From: Leptodontidium sp. MPI-SDFR-AT-0119
Taxonomy: Eukaryota; Ascomycota; Leotiomycetes; Helotiales; Leptodontidiaceae
NCBI GenBank assembly: GCA_020726505.1
Contig: JAHLEZ010000007.1
Coordinates: forward strand, 620,001-684,000
Direction of reading: 5' to 3'
DNA length: 64,000 nt
The notes below the pieces were generated by a model. The model made no database searches. It had not been told where the DNA came from and saw only the letters and a program-made list of their open reading frames with translations. Within the stretch, counting starts at the first letter, position 1. Every line of letters starts with the position of its first letter. Shown piece by piece: positions 1 through 10,700 of this stretch. A program made the position numbers and the translations under genes.

Positions 1-1
1 G

Positions 2-601
2 GAAGGCCATGGAATCTCGGCCATGGAAGCTGCTCTACAGCAGACAATCAGGATCCAGGCGCAAGGTCTTGATCCCGGTCACGCGATCAAGAAGATCAAG
101 ATCCGTACCAACGCCTCAGCTAACATGATCATCAACAGGCCAGGAAAACTGCACGGAGCAGCAGACCGTGATCATTGTATGCAGTACATGATAGCCGTCA
201 CAATTCTCAAAGGCGCGGTTCCTGACGCCGCAGACTTTCAAGATGACAGTCCCTGGGCTGCCGATACACGAGTGACTGCTCTGATGGCTAAATGTGAGAT
301 CATGGTGGACAAGGATCTCACTCGCGATTATCTCGATATCACCAAAAGAAGTGTGGCGAGCGGAGTGACAGTTTTACTGCATGACGAGTCGGAGCTCGGC
401 GAGGTACTGATAGAATTTGGCGTTGGACATCCGAGGAATGAGGAAACTTTGCCTGCTGTGCGAGCAAAATTCAAGAAGAATATGGCATTGCTATTTTCGG
501 AGCAGGAGGTCAAGGAAATATCTGCAGCTATGACACAGGACGGCCCTATTTCGTCATTCATCGACCTTTTGGTGCGGAATAAGCCATATACTAAATTGTA
601 A
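2..601 (+). CDS. PrpD/2-methylcitrate dehydratase family protein, C-terminal part (5' end outside window)
   Basis: The frame is already open at the window edge (reading EGHGISAMEAAL before the first Met at 23), so the gene starts further left. The protein matches the C-terminal half of MmgE/PrpD dehydratases: the KIKIRTNASANMIINRPGKL strand and the ADRDHCMQYMIAV signature are clear. PrpD enzymes dehydrate 2-methylcitrate or related tricarboxylates. It looks divergent from the housekeeping fungal enzyme: the usual PIGH-(R/K)RRR-EGIP stretch is replaced by GVGHPRNEETLPAV and the tail is different. Such paralogues occur in fungal alkylcitrate and maleidride pathways, which is notable beside an HR-PKS locus, but the upstream half is not visible and the assignment to the cluster is inference. 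It ends with TAA at 599-601. Confidence 0.8.
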   Translation, partial: EGHGISAMEAALQQTIRIQAQGLDPGHAIKKIKIRTNASANMIINRPGKLHGAADRDHCMQYMIAVTILKGAVPDAADFQDDSPWAADTRVTALMAKCEIMVDKDLTRDYLDITKRSVASGVTVLLHDESELGEVLIEFGVGHPRNEETLPAVRAKFKKNMALLFSEQEVKEISAAMTQDGPISSFIDLLVRNKPYTKL

Positions 602-1712
602 TTCACTCTTTTACTAGAAACGACTTATGTCACCGGTAGCAACATGAAAAATAAGGCGGGTTGAGTTGGTGTGATAATTGATTTGCTTTGATTTATTCAG
701 GGGTATCTTGTGATGGATATATATGATCGTTGCATATTTACGTTAAATGGTCTAAAGAATAGCTAATTATTCTATGTATAATTGTTAGGGATTCGAGACC
801 TCTAAGGGCAAGGATATAAGAAGATCAGACGATTAAAGTATAATCAATTCAAGTACAAAAGAATCAGCTCAAATGAAAGCTACTCTGATTTCAATTAATT
901 AGTTTTAGTTTTTCTACAATCACAATGGTTGATAGTCGACGTCGCTCAACTTTAGGTTAAGGTTACGGCCCGGTTGGTAGAACGATTTAAAATAGGCTTT
1001 TACTTTAAACATGCTCAACTTGATTACTTATACTGTACTATCTCCTTACCGGGTGTACTGTTAAATGTGAATTTTTGTGGGCTAGAGACCTAGTTTTTAA
1101 GTTCCGAGTGGTCAAAGACCCTCGACAAGGCCTTGTTGATTCTCAAAGCACGAGGCTCGAGCCAAAACCAGATCTATTGTAGAGAACGGTAAAGTTATTG
1201 GATAGACATCCCTAGAGACCAGCCGAGGTCTATTTTCTTCGCATTTAACCTTATGTCTGGGGGGATAGTAGTTACGGCTCGGTCCTTTGAAAAACTCAAA
1301 AGAAATATACTTCTACGCTTAATTTCTCATTCGTATATGCAACAGCCCCGCAATGATTAAGGTTAGGCCTCGGTGCTTGGAAGGATTCGAGAGGAACAAC
1401 GTAGCAACTATTCTCGCTAACAGGTTTTGAGGTATCTTTGTCACCAATCAGCAGCGTCAGCACCATTTCATCCAAACCAAAGCCATTTTCAAACGGCGCA
1501 CCAGATACGTTTAGAAACCATGTTTAAGTGCTAGATTATGGCGGTTGACGAGTCTGGAGCATGTGTACATTCACGGCTTCACCTTTGCTGTCGTCTGAGA
1601 CTTTGGGCTGTTACACTTCCCACCATCTCGACGAGGGTGTATCACAGACAGATCCATAACACTCGTTCCCCATTTTCCTAATTCTTACCAGAAACTCGAG
1701 GAAACAGAAATC
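602..1712. other. Intergenic, AT-rich, with degenerate repeated phrases
   Basis: No coding region is supported. Short phrases recur imperfectly: GGTTACGGCCCGGTTGG near 960, GTTACGGCTCGGTCC near 1271 and GGTTAGGCCTCGGTGC near 1361; TAGAGACC occurs near 1083 and 1213. This could be the remains of an old mobile element. CCGAGG hexamers at 1223-1228 and 1368-1373 (reverse) lie upstream of the P450. Confidence 0.4.
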
Positions 1713-3463
1713 ATGGCCGCCGAAGTTCCAGCCAAACAGTTCACAGTATTTTCCGCCGCTGGAACTTACATACTCATCTCTCACCTACCCTATCTGCTCC
1801 TATCCTCAAAGCTTAGCTATTTTGGCACCTTCGCACTGCTGTGGACCTCACAGTTTGTTTTTTGGGCTATCTGGAGGGTCATTCTCTGGCCGAAGTGTTT
1901 CTCGCCACTCAGAAAGATTCCGGGCCCCAGAAGTCGCAGCTGGTGGAATGGGCAATTCTCGACTCTTCATGCCAAGCATTACGAACTTCCAATGGCTGAG
2001 TGGTTTGTCTGCCTTCTAGTTTTCAATATCGAAGTTAAGGAACTGAAACTGGTTACAGGACAAATACCATTTCAAATGATGGCCTCATTCGGTATCTCGG
2101 CACGTTCAACTCGGAGTGCATTCTCATTACCTCACCAGAAGCCCTCAATGAAGTCCTAACAACTAAGTGCTACGATTTCTTTAAGCCAGAGGTGATCAAG
2201 AATCGACTTGCACCAGTTGGAGGAACCGGTATCCTGCTAGTGGAAGGAGATGAACACAAATTCCAGAGAAAGAACCTTACACCGGCGTTTGCGTTCAGAA
2301 AGGTAAAAGATCTTTATCCAGTCTTCTGGGACAAGTCTCGAGAGGCTGTGAAGAGAATGAGCGAGCATATAGATGCTGTCGAGAACACCTTTGAGCCAGG
2401 TTCCAAAGATTCGAAGCAATGTACAGGAAGAACCAAAGAGGCGGTTATTCTCGAGGTAGACAGTTGGGCGAACAGAGTCAGTCTCGACATAATCTTTCTT
2501 GCAGTCATGGGAAAGGACTTAGGCTCGATCAAAGACCCTGATACTCCTCTCAGCCACACCTACCGTACAGCCTTCAAACGCTCAGCAAATCGGACTTATG
2601 AAATTCTTCTCTTATTCCTACCAGTATGGCTCGCAAAGATCATTCCACTGGAGGGGAGGGAAGACTCGAATACAGCCGCAAATTCTATCAGGAATGCATG
2701 CCGGCAATTGATTCGAGAGAAAGCAGAATGTTTTGAAAAGCATAAATCTGCAAGCCTTGATATCTTGAGCGTCGCACTTGAGACTGAACTTTTCACCGAG
2801 GAGAATCTGACAGATCAAGTCATGACTTTTTTCGCCGCAGGCCATGTCACGACATCGGCGGCCTTGATCTGGGCAATCTACATACTCTGCGTACACCCAG
2901 AAATGCAGACGAAATTACGCAAAGAGATTCGAGAAAACCTGCCCGGCATTGACGAAGACACAAATATCAGTAGCCAGCAAATCGACCATATGCAGTACCT
3001 CAACGCAATATGTAACGAGGTCCTCCGCTGCTACCCACCAGTTCCTTTCACGCCCCGCATCGCAGTACGAAACACTAGTATTTGTGGGCATAAAATCCCT
3101 AGTGGCACAAACGTTATGCTCTCTGCCATAGCCGTTCACAAATCTAACAAACTGTGGGCCAACGCTGGAGAATTCAACCCCAACCGTTGGATTCCCTCGG
3201 AGAAAAATCCCCATAGTGCCAATGGTGGATCACCAAGCAATTATTCGTACATGCCGTTCTTGCACGGACCTAGGAATTGTATTGGAATGGGCTTCGCAAA
3301 GGGGGAATTTGCGTGCCTTTTAGCCGGATGGATTGGACGTTTTGAGTTCTCGCTTGCAGATGAGAGGCATATGGACGAGAACAGAATGAAGCGGAAGGGA
3401 ACCATGACAGCAAGACCGACGGATGGGCTGCTTGTTAAAGTGAAAATTGTAAACGGATGGTAG
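1713..3463 (+). CDS. Cytochrome P450 monooxygenase, two exons, 564 aa
   Basis: Exons are 1713-2002 and 2059-3463; the 56-nt intron has a GTTTGT donor and TTACAG acceptor and restores the frame to give ...ISNDGLIRYLGTFNSE. The N-terminus has two hydrophobic segments, consistent with an ER-anchored P450, then the proline-rich hinge LRKIPGPR. The I-helix is AGHVTT (357-362, in place of the usual AGxDTT/AGHETT), the K-helix ExxR is EVLR (417-420), and the haem loop is FLHGPRNCIG with Cys504 as thiolate ligand. Length is normal for the family. It is the first complete gene to the left of the HR-PKS and is probably a tailoring oxidase; the substrate is unknown. A single-exon reading would stop early, so the splice is needed. 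Confidence 0.9.
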
Positions 3464-4345
3464 GATGATTAGGCAGTAATTTTGGGGGCAAGGCTCAATC
3501 AACTTGGGCTTTTAGAAATATGTGTATGAGGGACCGAGGGAGCAGTTGCTGCAGGGTTTCAGCAAGTCTGATTGTTTTGCTTTTTTTCTCCCCACAACAT
3601 GAACTCTTTCAATCTGTTTACTAGTATCGTCATCAGCTTCGTTAGCTCCTTTCAAAAATTGACAACAGGAAGTTTCATCAACTGCATAACTCCTCTGATC
3701 GAGCTTGTAACAAACAATCTACATTTAGATTAAGAGTCCTTTTGGGTTAATTCTTAGAGTTTGGCTACTATGTACGATGTGCACTCCAACTGCTCCACGA
3801 GTCCAGAGACGTCCATTATCTGATACTGGTTCAGTAGCCGAAGATGGCGACCGAGAATAACGGCTATGATAACACCAGACGTAAAACTCGGATTCGCTGC
3901 TTGTTCTGAATACAAGATTGCGTCCATTCCAGCCAATGGAACAGGAGTTATGAGCTTCCGATATCTAGCTTTCGAAAGCGGAAAATTCTGCGGTAATTAG
4001 TCCGAGGCAACACTCTGGTCCTATCAGATGTAAATTTCAGACCATCTCACCGTCCGAGACCTCGGCAAGTGTGAATTCGTGGAAGTATTCAGCACCTGCA
4101 CAGCTGATCCGTTGGGATATGAGTGGAGGAAACAATGCCGGGATGCAGACAGCTGAACACAGTGAAACGAGAATTTAGGGCTATAATGCGCTCCAATCAT
4201 GATCCTACACTCCATTCCTAGAGGATTGTGTGCTATCAATGATCTGATTGTTGCTCCGTTGCTGATCTCGACTTGACTATTCTATCGAAATGGAGGACTC
4301 CGATCTCTTTCAAACATCATTTTCTTCCAAACACACTCGTCCTTC
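3464..4345. other. Intergenic with an unresolved minus-strand reading frame
   Basis: Two minus-strand frames (about 4024-4290 and 3757-3972) can be joined in phase by a 63-nt intron with a GTGAGA donor and a CTAAT branch just before the acceptor. The joined product contains LITPVPLAGMDAILYSEQAA, which loosely recalls the C-terminal part of fungal-specific transcription factors. No start and no zinc cluster were found, so this may be a remnant. Elsewhere in the stretch I see nothing. Confidence 0.2.
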
Positions 4346-5123
4346 TCAAGTTAATACTGCTCTGTAGCTTAACCCCCTGATAGCTTTGGCGATAGCCATG
4401 ACATTCTCTTTGTCCCTCGGAATAGTATGGCCTTTTCCGTGGTATAACAAAGTAGCACAGTCTCCTTCGCAAAGTTCGAACAAGTGCAGAGAATGTTCCA
4501 AAATCCCATCTTCTTTACCTACAATATGCAAAGAAGGAATCTTAATTTTCCCTAAACCCTCATCACAAACCGGTTTTCCAGATATGACTCTGAATGGTGG
4601 TGGACCGCAAATGAAGACACCACACCTGAACACTGCATTAGGCAGATCATACGGAAAGCGCTTGGCGTGCTGAGAAAGGAATTGGAACGCAAGAGTTGCG
4701 CCTTGTGAAAAGCCCAAAATCCCATCAAATGGCCCTTCTTGTTCTATTGTGGCATAGATGAGTTTGTATGCTTCTTCGACTGCTTTTTCGTCCTCGGAGG
4801 TGCAGGTACGGGGCCAGGCATAGAAACTGAAATAGGGGCCTTCGAACAGTCCTTCAATTCCAGGACCTGGTCCCGAGTCCTCCTCACCGTCGATGAAATG
4901 GAATGTTGCAGAGTTGTCTTTTCTCAGTTCTTCAGATATAGGATCTTTGAATTTGGAATTAGTTGAGTTTGAAACTCCAAATGTTCAAGTTGGATCTACC
5001 AAGCTGCAATCTGAATATCTGTATGCGTGTTGAGTCTGTGTCCTTACATCATGTTTCAAGGAAAGAACGCACATCGGAATTTGTGCCTGCTCCATGCAGG
5101 CATAGAAATCGCAAGGTTGGCAT
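4346..5123 (-). CDS. FSH1-family serine hydrolase, LovG-like polyketide release enzyme candidate
   Basis: The main exon runs from about 4957 down to the stop at 4346. It carries the nucleophile elbow GFSQGA, the acid-residue strand IPSLHIVGKEDG and the catalytic His in GKGHTIP: a complete Ser-Asp-His alpha/beta hydrolase set. An upstream exon beginning at ATG 5123 encodes MPTLRFLCLHGAGTNSDV, the standard FSH1 N-terminus. The intron between them is not resolved: the best donor (GTAAGG near 5045) lies just after an in-frame TGA, so either a weaker donor is used (GTGCGT or GTTCTT) or the gene carries a nonsense change. LovG, an FSH-family enzyme, releases the product of the HR-PKS LovB; the neighbouring PKS here also lacks a thioesterase, so the same role is likely by inference. 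Confidence 0.75.
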
Positions 5124-5712
5124 GTTCTTTCTGTAAATATCTAGGATGCTTGAGAAGTATGCGGGATCCAACACTAAATGCTAAAGTACAATAGCAGAGA
5201 TGTCTATATATGAAGAGATGAGAAATTTTATACTGAGGAAAAGAGACCCTTGGCCCTTCGATGAGTTTCTCCGTTCTTCTTATTGGCTGCAGGCCCTTCT
5301 CGTTCCATAACTAAGTGGTACACGAATTCCAGGACCACGGAAAATTTCTACCTGCAGCTATCACACGGTAAGTTTCCAGCCTCGGTAAAAGTATCTGGGG
5401 GCTTCAACCGCCGCTGGGGGAGATATTTTCCTTTTGTTTGTTTGTCTTAAGATTCAATTTACAGCTGTTGTCATTGACGAGACATGCTTGGTTTTCCCAG
5501 CTCCAGTGGTCTGCAGACTCCCAACATCCCTTGGCAATCAGTAAATAATGGTTGTACTTGAGTTTTCGCTTCACTGCTGTCTACAAAAATTTAGTCTTAC
5601 TGATCATGTCACAAGATCGAGTTAAGACCAACAGCTTTCTTGGGCTCTGGCCAAAGTTCGAAGTCAATTCTCTATTTTCCCTTAAAACTAGTTGCACAAT
5701 GCACCAGCCTCC

Positions 5713-6648
5713 TTACAGCTTCTCAAAGGTTGGATTTCTATCCTTCATTCCAGATCCCAAAGATTCCAGTATGTCCTTTGACTGCGCAGCTACCGAATTC
5801 CAAACGCCAGTATATTTCAAAGCTGTCATATGGTAAGCATGTTCCTGGGGTGACTCTGCCTGTACGTACCATCATTAAAGCTGTGGTCTAGAGAATAGTT
5901 CAAAATTTCCTTGGTCCCTTGGGTAGCTATAGGACTCTTACTAGCAATCAACTCCCCCGTAATCAGTCCTTGGGTAAGAGCCTCAGCCTTAGTATCCTCA
6001 ACCTTACTCACGAATCCCATCTGGAGCGCTTCCTCTGCCCGAAAACCTCTCGCAGTAATACACACCTCCTTAGCCCAGCTAAGATTCCCTGCAATCTTTG
6101 GCAGGAGCTGGAGAGAACCAAGATCAGCGACGATACCGAAGTCGACTTCTTTGACGGAGAAGTGAGTGTCCGTGGAACAGATACGTATGTCACATAGGCA
6201 GCAGAGATCTAATGCGAGTCCCCAAGCAAAGCCGTGTGCAACACATATAACGGCTTGCCTATAGTTAGCTAGGGTAGTCCTCATCTTCTCAAGACTTACG
6301 TTTCTCACACTGCTGCACGGCAATGAAGCAGTCTTGAACCCCATGAATCCACCTCCTCCAAGTAACAGCTTTCCTTGCAGGGTCACTGTCTTGCTGCTGC
6401 AACAACTTTCTAGCTGTCGGAGTGGTAAAATCCATTCCCGTCGAGAAAGCTTCGGTACCGGCCCCTGATAGAACAACAGCTCTTACATCGGGGTCGTGAG
6501 AGAGACGGTGAAAAATATCTCTGAGTTCGACCCACATAGACTCATTGAAAGCGTTCCTCTTGGATGGGCGATGAATTTCAACGTGAGCGACCAGGTGTCG
6601 TGGAAAAGAGATGTTGAAATTGATAAAATCGTATTCATATAACGCCAT
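5713..6648 (-). CDS. Enoyl-CoA hydratase/isomerase family protein, dienoyl-CoA isomerase-like, 280 aa
   Basis: Three exons on the minus strand (6648-6300, 6253-5870, 5822-5713) join in phase across introns of 46 and 47 nt. The crotonase fold is evident: FSTGMDF (first oxyanion loop), KPVICVAHGFAWGLALDLCC (second), then VKEVDFGIVADLGSLQLLPK. Glu152 and Asp160 correspond to the acidic pair used by delta3,5-delta2,4-dienoyl-CoA isomerases (ECH1), so isomerisation of a dienoyl thioester is the best guess. The C-terminus FEKL is not a canonical peroxisomal PTS1. The gene is divergently transcribed from the HR-PKS across a 1.1-kb shared promoter, which supports a joint pathway. The third exon is outside the long open frame and was recognised from its LKYTGVWNSVAAQSKDI match to the family C-terminus. 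Confidence 0.88.
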
Positions 6649-7749
6649 TTTGACAATGTGAGAGTCTTTACAGAGGATCGAAAGAAAGGATAGTGGAAAT
6701 ATAACTTGACATCGAATAGCTACGACTCTAGCACATGTCAAGTCTTCAAACTTGTCTCTGTCTATTTACCGCCGAGGCACGAGGTTTCACTATGCGATCT
6801 TTGCAGTATAGTATTGCAGGGTATAAAGTTACAGAGATTGTCCAGTTTTGGGAGTGTTTCTATAAAATATGCGACATACTCGAGATTAGAACAAACCTTC
6901 GAAAATAACGAGACAGATCCGAGGTTTAAGGGTTTATTCACATGTGTGATTCTACAACAAAGGCACAGCGGTTATGTACTCGTAGTTTAAGCCCACTATA
7001 CCTTTGCCTTTCCAGCTATATGCTGATATACTAGGGTAGGGATCGTAATTCTCCATATTCGTGTACAAACTTAAATAGGTACCAATCAAACGAATCGGGG
7101 AGTTCGCTTTGCTGCAATGTGTTGTAAAAGTAGAAACGGCTAGAAGAAAGTTTCCGCTCTTTGATGCAGAGTAGAAGTAAGCTGAAGCGAATTATGCTGA
7201 TCTTTGGACCACTATAAACTCTAACCTACATGTAAACTATAAAAGAGAACCGATAATTAAGTTTCTTCTCGTATTTATGAGTTTTAATATTCTTTTAGTA
7301 ATTATCTTCGATTTCACATGTATATACTTATGCTTTATCCGAGGTGTCCTCAACTTAGAGTGTGTGTATGTGGGAGCAAGGGAGCCTCTCTCCGTCTTGT
7401 GCATCGCGTGGTAACTCCGTAGACCTGGGCGATCAAATTTTTTAGACAACTTGTAAACTTTAACCTGAAACTGTCCCTTCACACCCGTGAATAATGGGAG
7501 CAGGAGGTCGAGACTCCAGAGAATCTATGTGTGCAAGGTGCCTCCGTACGCGCTAGTATTCCACCAGCAAACGAGGGGATACTTAAAGAGGTAAGTAGGT
7601 AAGTCTTAGAAACACTTCCCTATGCTCTTGGTATTTTCATTGTTCATAAAATTTGGGATTACTCATTCTAGTACCGTAAGGCAAGCAACGGCTGAGACCT
7701 TTACTCAATTTCTCATCCGTCTTAGTGTCGAATCATCCAAGTTTACATC
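6649..7749. promoter_or_regulatory. Divergent promoter between isomerase gene and HR-PKS
   Basis: This 1.1-kb AT-rich stretch holds no supported gene. It contains three CCGAGG hexamers in the same orientation (6772-6777, 6919-6924, 7339-7344). The same hexamer occurs upstream of the P450 and FSH genes. It may be a cluster-specific regulator site, but a hexamer is short and the enrichment is modest. Confidence 0.35.
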
Positions 7750-10700
7750 ATGGCGAGCACTAACAAGAATTGTGTCACTGGTCAAGGCGGCGATAGTGCT
7801 CACATTGATCCTGATCCTCGCGGATCCGCGGAGATGGCACTTGGCTTGGTGGATGCTGTCATGCCTATTGCAGTTGTTGGCATCGGTTTTCGTGGTCCAG
7901 GAGATGCTCATACTACCGAAAAGCTCTGGAAGATGATTTTGGAAGGCAGAGAGGCTTGGAGTTCCGTCCCTAAGGAGAAATGGAATAATGAGGCCTTCTA
8001 TCATCCTGATCCAAACAGAAACGGGACGGTTTGTCTTTTGATGTCTCGGAACGGGTATAATTACTAATCATAATTATCTAGACAAACACGCAGGGTGGAC
8101 ACTACTTTACCCAAGATCTGTCTCGCTTTGATGCCTCATTCTTCAATATGACAAGTGCTGAAGTCGATGTTAGTTGGGTGAAATTATTTTCCAAAGCCAG
8201 CTGCTGACTCATTGTAGGCATTGGATCCTCAACAGAGATTGCTTTTGGAATGTTCTTACGAAGCTCTTGAAAATTGTTAGTGTTAGTACATTCCATGTTT
8301 GCTGCAGGTCCTGACTCATTCTTTATGTAGCCGGAACACCCATGGACAAGATCATGGGCAGCAATACAGCTGTCTTCGTTGGTACATTCTCCCAAGATTA
8401 CACGGATGTTCTCCTTCGCGATCTAGAGACGCTTCCCCTCTATCAGGCTACCAGTGCTGGGCAGTCTCGAGCCATCACATCCAACCGTCTATCGTATTTC
8501 TATGATCTCAAAGGCCCCAGCGTCACAATTGACACGGCTTGTTCTGGTAGTTTGGTAGCTCTACACCTTGCTTGTCAATCTCTGAGGACTGGCGAAACTG
8601 AACAAGCATTCGTTGGTGGAACCAGTGTTATACTAAATCATGATGGTACAATAACTTTGTCCATGATGAGGTATTGTTCATAGCACCTACACAAATCCCA
8701 AATGCTAATTCAGCGGCACAGATTTCTTTCTCCAGACGGTCGCTGCTATACTTTCGATTCTCGCGCAAATGGCTATGCACGTGGAGAAGGTGTAGGTGTT
8801 GTTTTTATCAAACCTTTGGCCAATGCAATCCGTGATGGGGACACGATCCGCGCCGTTATCCGCAACACGGGCGTAAATCAAGATGGAAAGACTCCAGGCA
8901 TTACTCTTCCTAGTCAGGCATCTCAACAAGAACTCATGAGATCAGTCTATAGAAATGCAGGTCTCAACCCACTGGAAACGAGCTATGTCGAAGCTCATGG
9001 AACAGGCACTCCCGCTGGGGACCCGATCGAAACCGCCGCGATATCAAATATCTTCGGACCCGGCAGATCTACGGATGAGCCTCTATATATTGGTTCCATC
9101 AAAACCAACATCGGCCATTTGGAAGGAGCTAGTGGCGTTGCTGGATTGATCAAGACAATTCTCATGATGGAGAATCAATGTATCCTCCCCAATCGCAACT
9201 TTGAGAAACCCAACGAGAACATCCATCTGGAGAAGTGGAAGCTCAAGGTATGTTACTGCACAGAGCTAAAGAAAGTAATTCTAAGTCTTAAATGAGGTTC
9301 CAACAAGCCCAATTCCCTGGAAATCTGAAGGCTCGCTGCGGGCTTCCATTAATAGCTTTGGTTATGGTGGAACCAATGCTCATGTCATTCTTGATGATTC
9401 AAAAAGTTATCTGATGTCGCACAATCTCGAAGGGTTTGTCAGAACAACATCATCCCCTTTTCCGGTCGAATTGCCAACCCGAAATGGGGACCACATTAGG
9501 GACGGCGATGCAAAGATCGACCCCCGGCACAGTGACCACAAGAATAGCAACGGCTTTTCGGAGCAGGACGTGGCACAAGCTGAGCCACGAAGACGGCTTT
9601 TCATGCTCACGGCAAATGATGAAAGCACGGGAAACCAATATGCCAAGAATCTTGCTGAATACTTGGAGGGACTTCAGACTCCTGTTAGTGAAGATTGGCT
9701 AGACGATTTAGCGTTCACTCTCAATGAGCGTCGCTCAATATTTCCGTGGAAAGCAGCGGTTTCAGCAACATCTACCACCGAACTGCAACAAATTCTAAGG
9801 AGCGGTCCACGATTCTCCAAGGTTCCAAGACTTCCAGTGGTCGGCTTCGTGTTTACTGGACAAGGGGCTCAGTGGTATGCAATGGGGCGTGAACTGATTG
9901 TACGACATCCTGTTTTCCGACAGACTTTGCAAAGAGCAACTGTTTACCTGAGAAGCATAGGTGCGCCGTGGTCTTTGATAGGTATTATTTCCCCAGTAGT
10001 GTCTTCTTCAAAGGTCACAGGCTAAGAAGATAGATGAACTGCATAAGGATGAAGCATCAACTCAAGTCAGACTTGCACTGTTCAGTCAACCACTCTGTAC
10101 AGCAATTCAACTTGCCCTTGTGGAACTTCTGGCCTCCTGGGGTATCAAACCTGTAGCAGTCACTGGGCATTCCAGTGGTGAGATTGCTGCTGCATACACT
10201 ATTGGCGCCCTGTCCCTTGAATCCGCTATGGCTGTATCATACTATCGTGGCCTTGTAGCGTCAAAGATGACAGACATGGCATCAATCAAGGGAGCAATGC
10301 TCGCTGTGGGAATGTCCAAAGAAGACGCCAAGCCCCTCATCTCTGGATTGACTCTGGGGCGGGCTGCGGTAGCCTGCTTGAACAGCCCCTCTAGTATCAC
10401 AGTATCTGGGGATGCAGATGCTATCGAAGAGCTCAAAACATTGCTCGAAGAGAAAAATGTCTTCGCTCGAAGGTTGGCCGTTGACGTAGCTTATCACTCC
10501 CATCATATGGAACGCGTCGCGACCGAATATCTGGCTTTATTAGCAGATCTTGAGACGTCGAAGGGGACGGACATTGAATTCTACTCTTCGGTGACTGGCT
10601 ATCGAGCTGAAGCATCTGAGCTTTGCAATACCTATTGGGTAGCCAACATGCTGAACGAGGTTAAATTTTCCGATTCGATGCGTCAACTGTGCTTGGAATC

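Noticed and set aside
5713..5730. Peroxisomal targeting signal on the isomerase
   Set aside because: The C-terminus FEKL does not fit the S/A/C-K/R-L rule, so peroxisomal location is not claimed.
9982..10033. Break in the PKS between KS and AT suggesting a pseudogene
   Set aside because: A 52-nt intron with GTATTA donor and a GATAG acceptor restores the frame and gives [12 protein letters not shown], as expected for the family.
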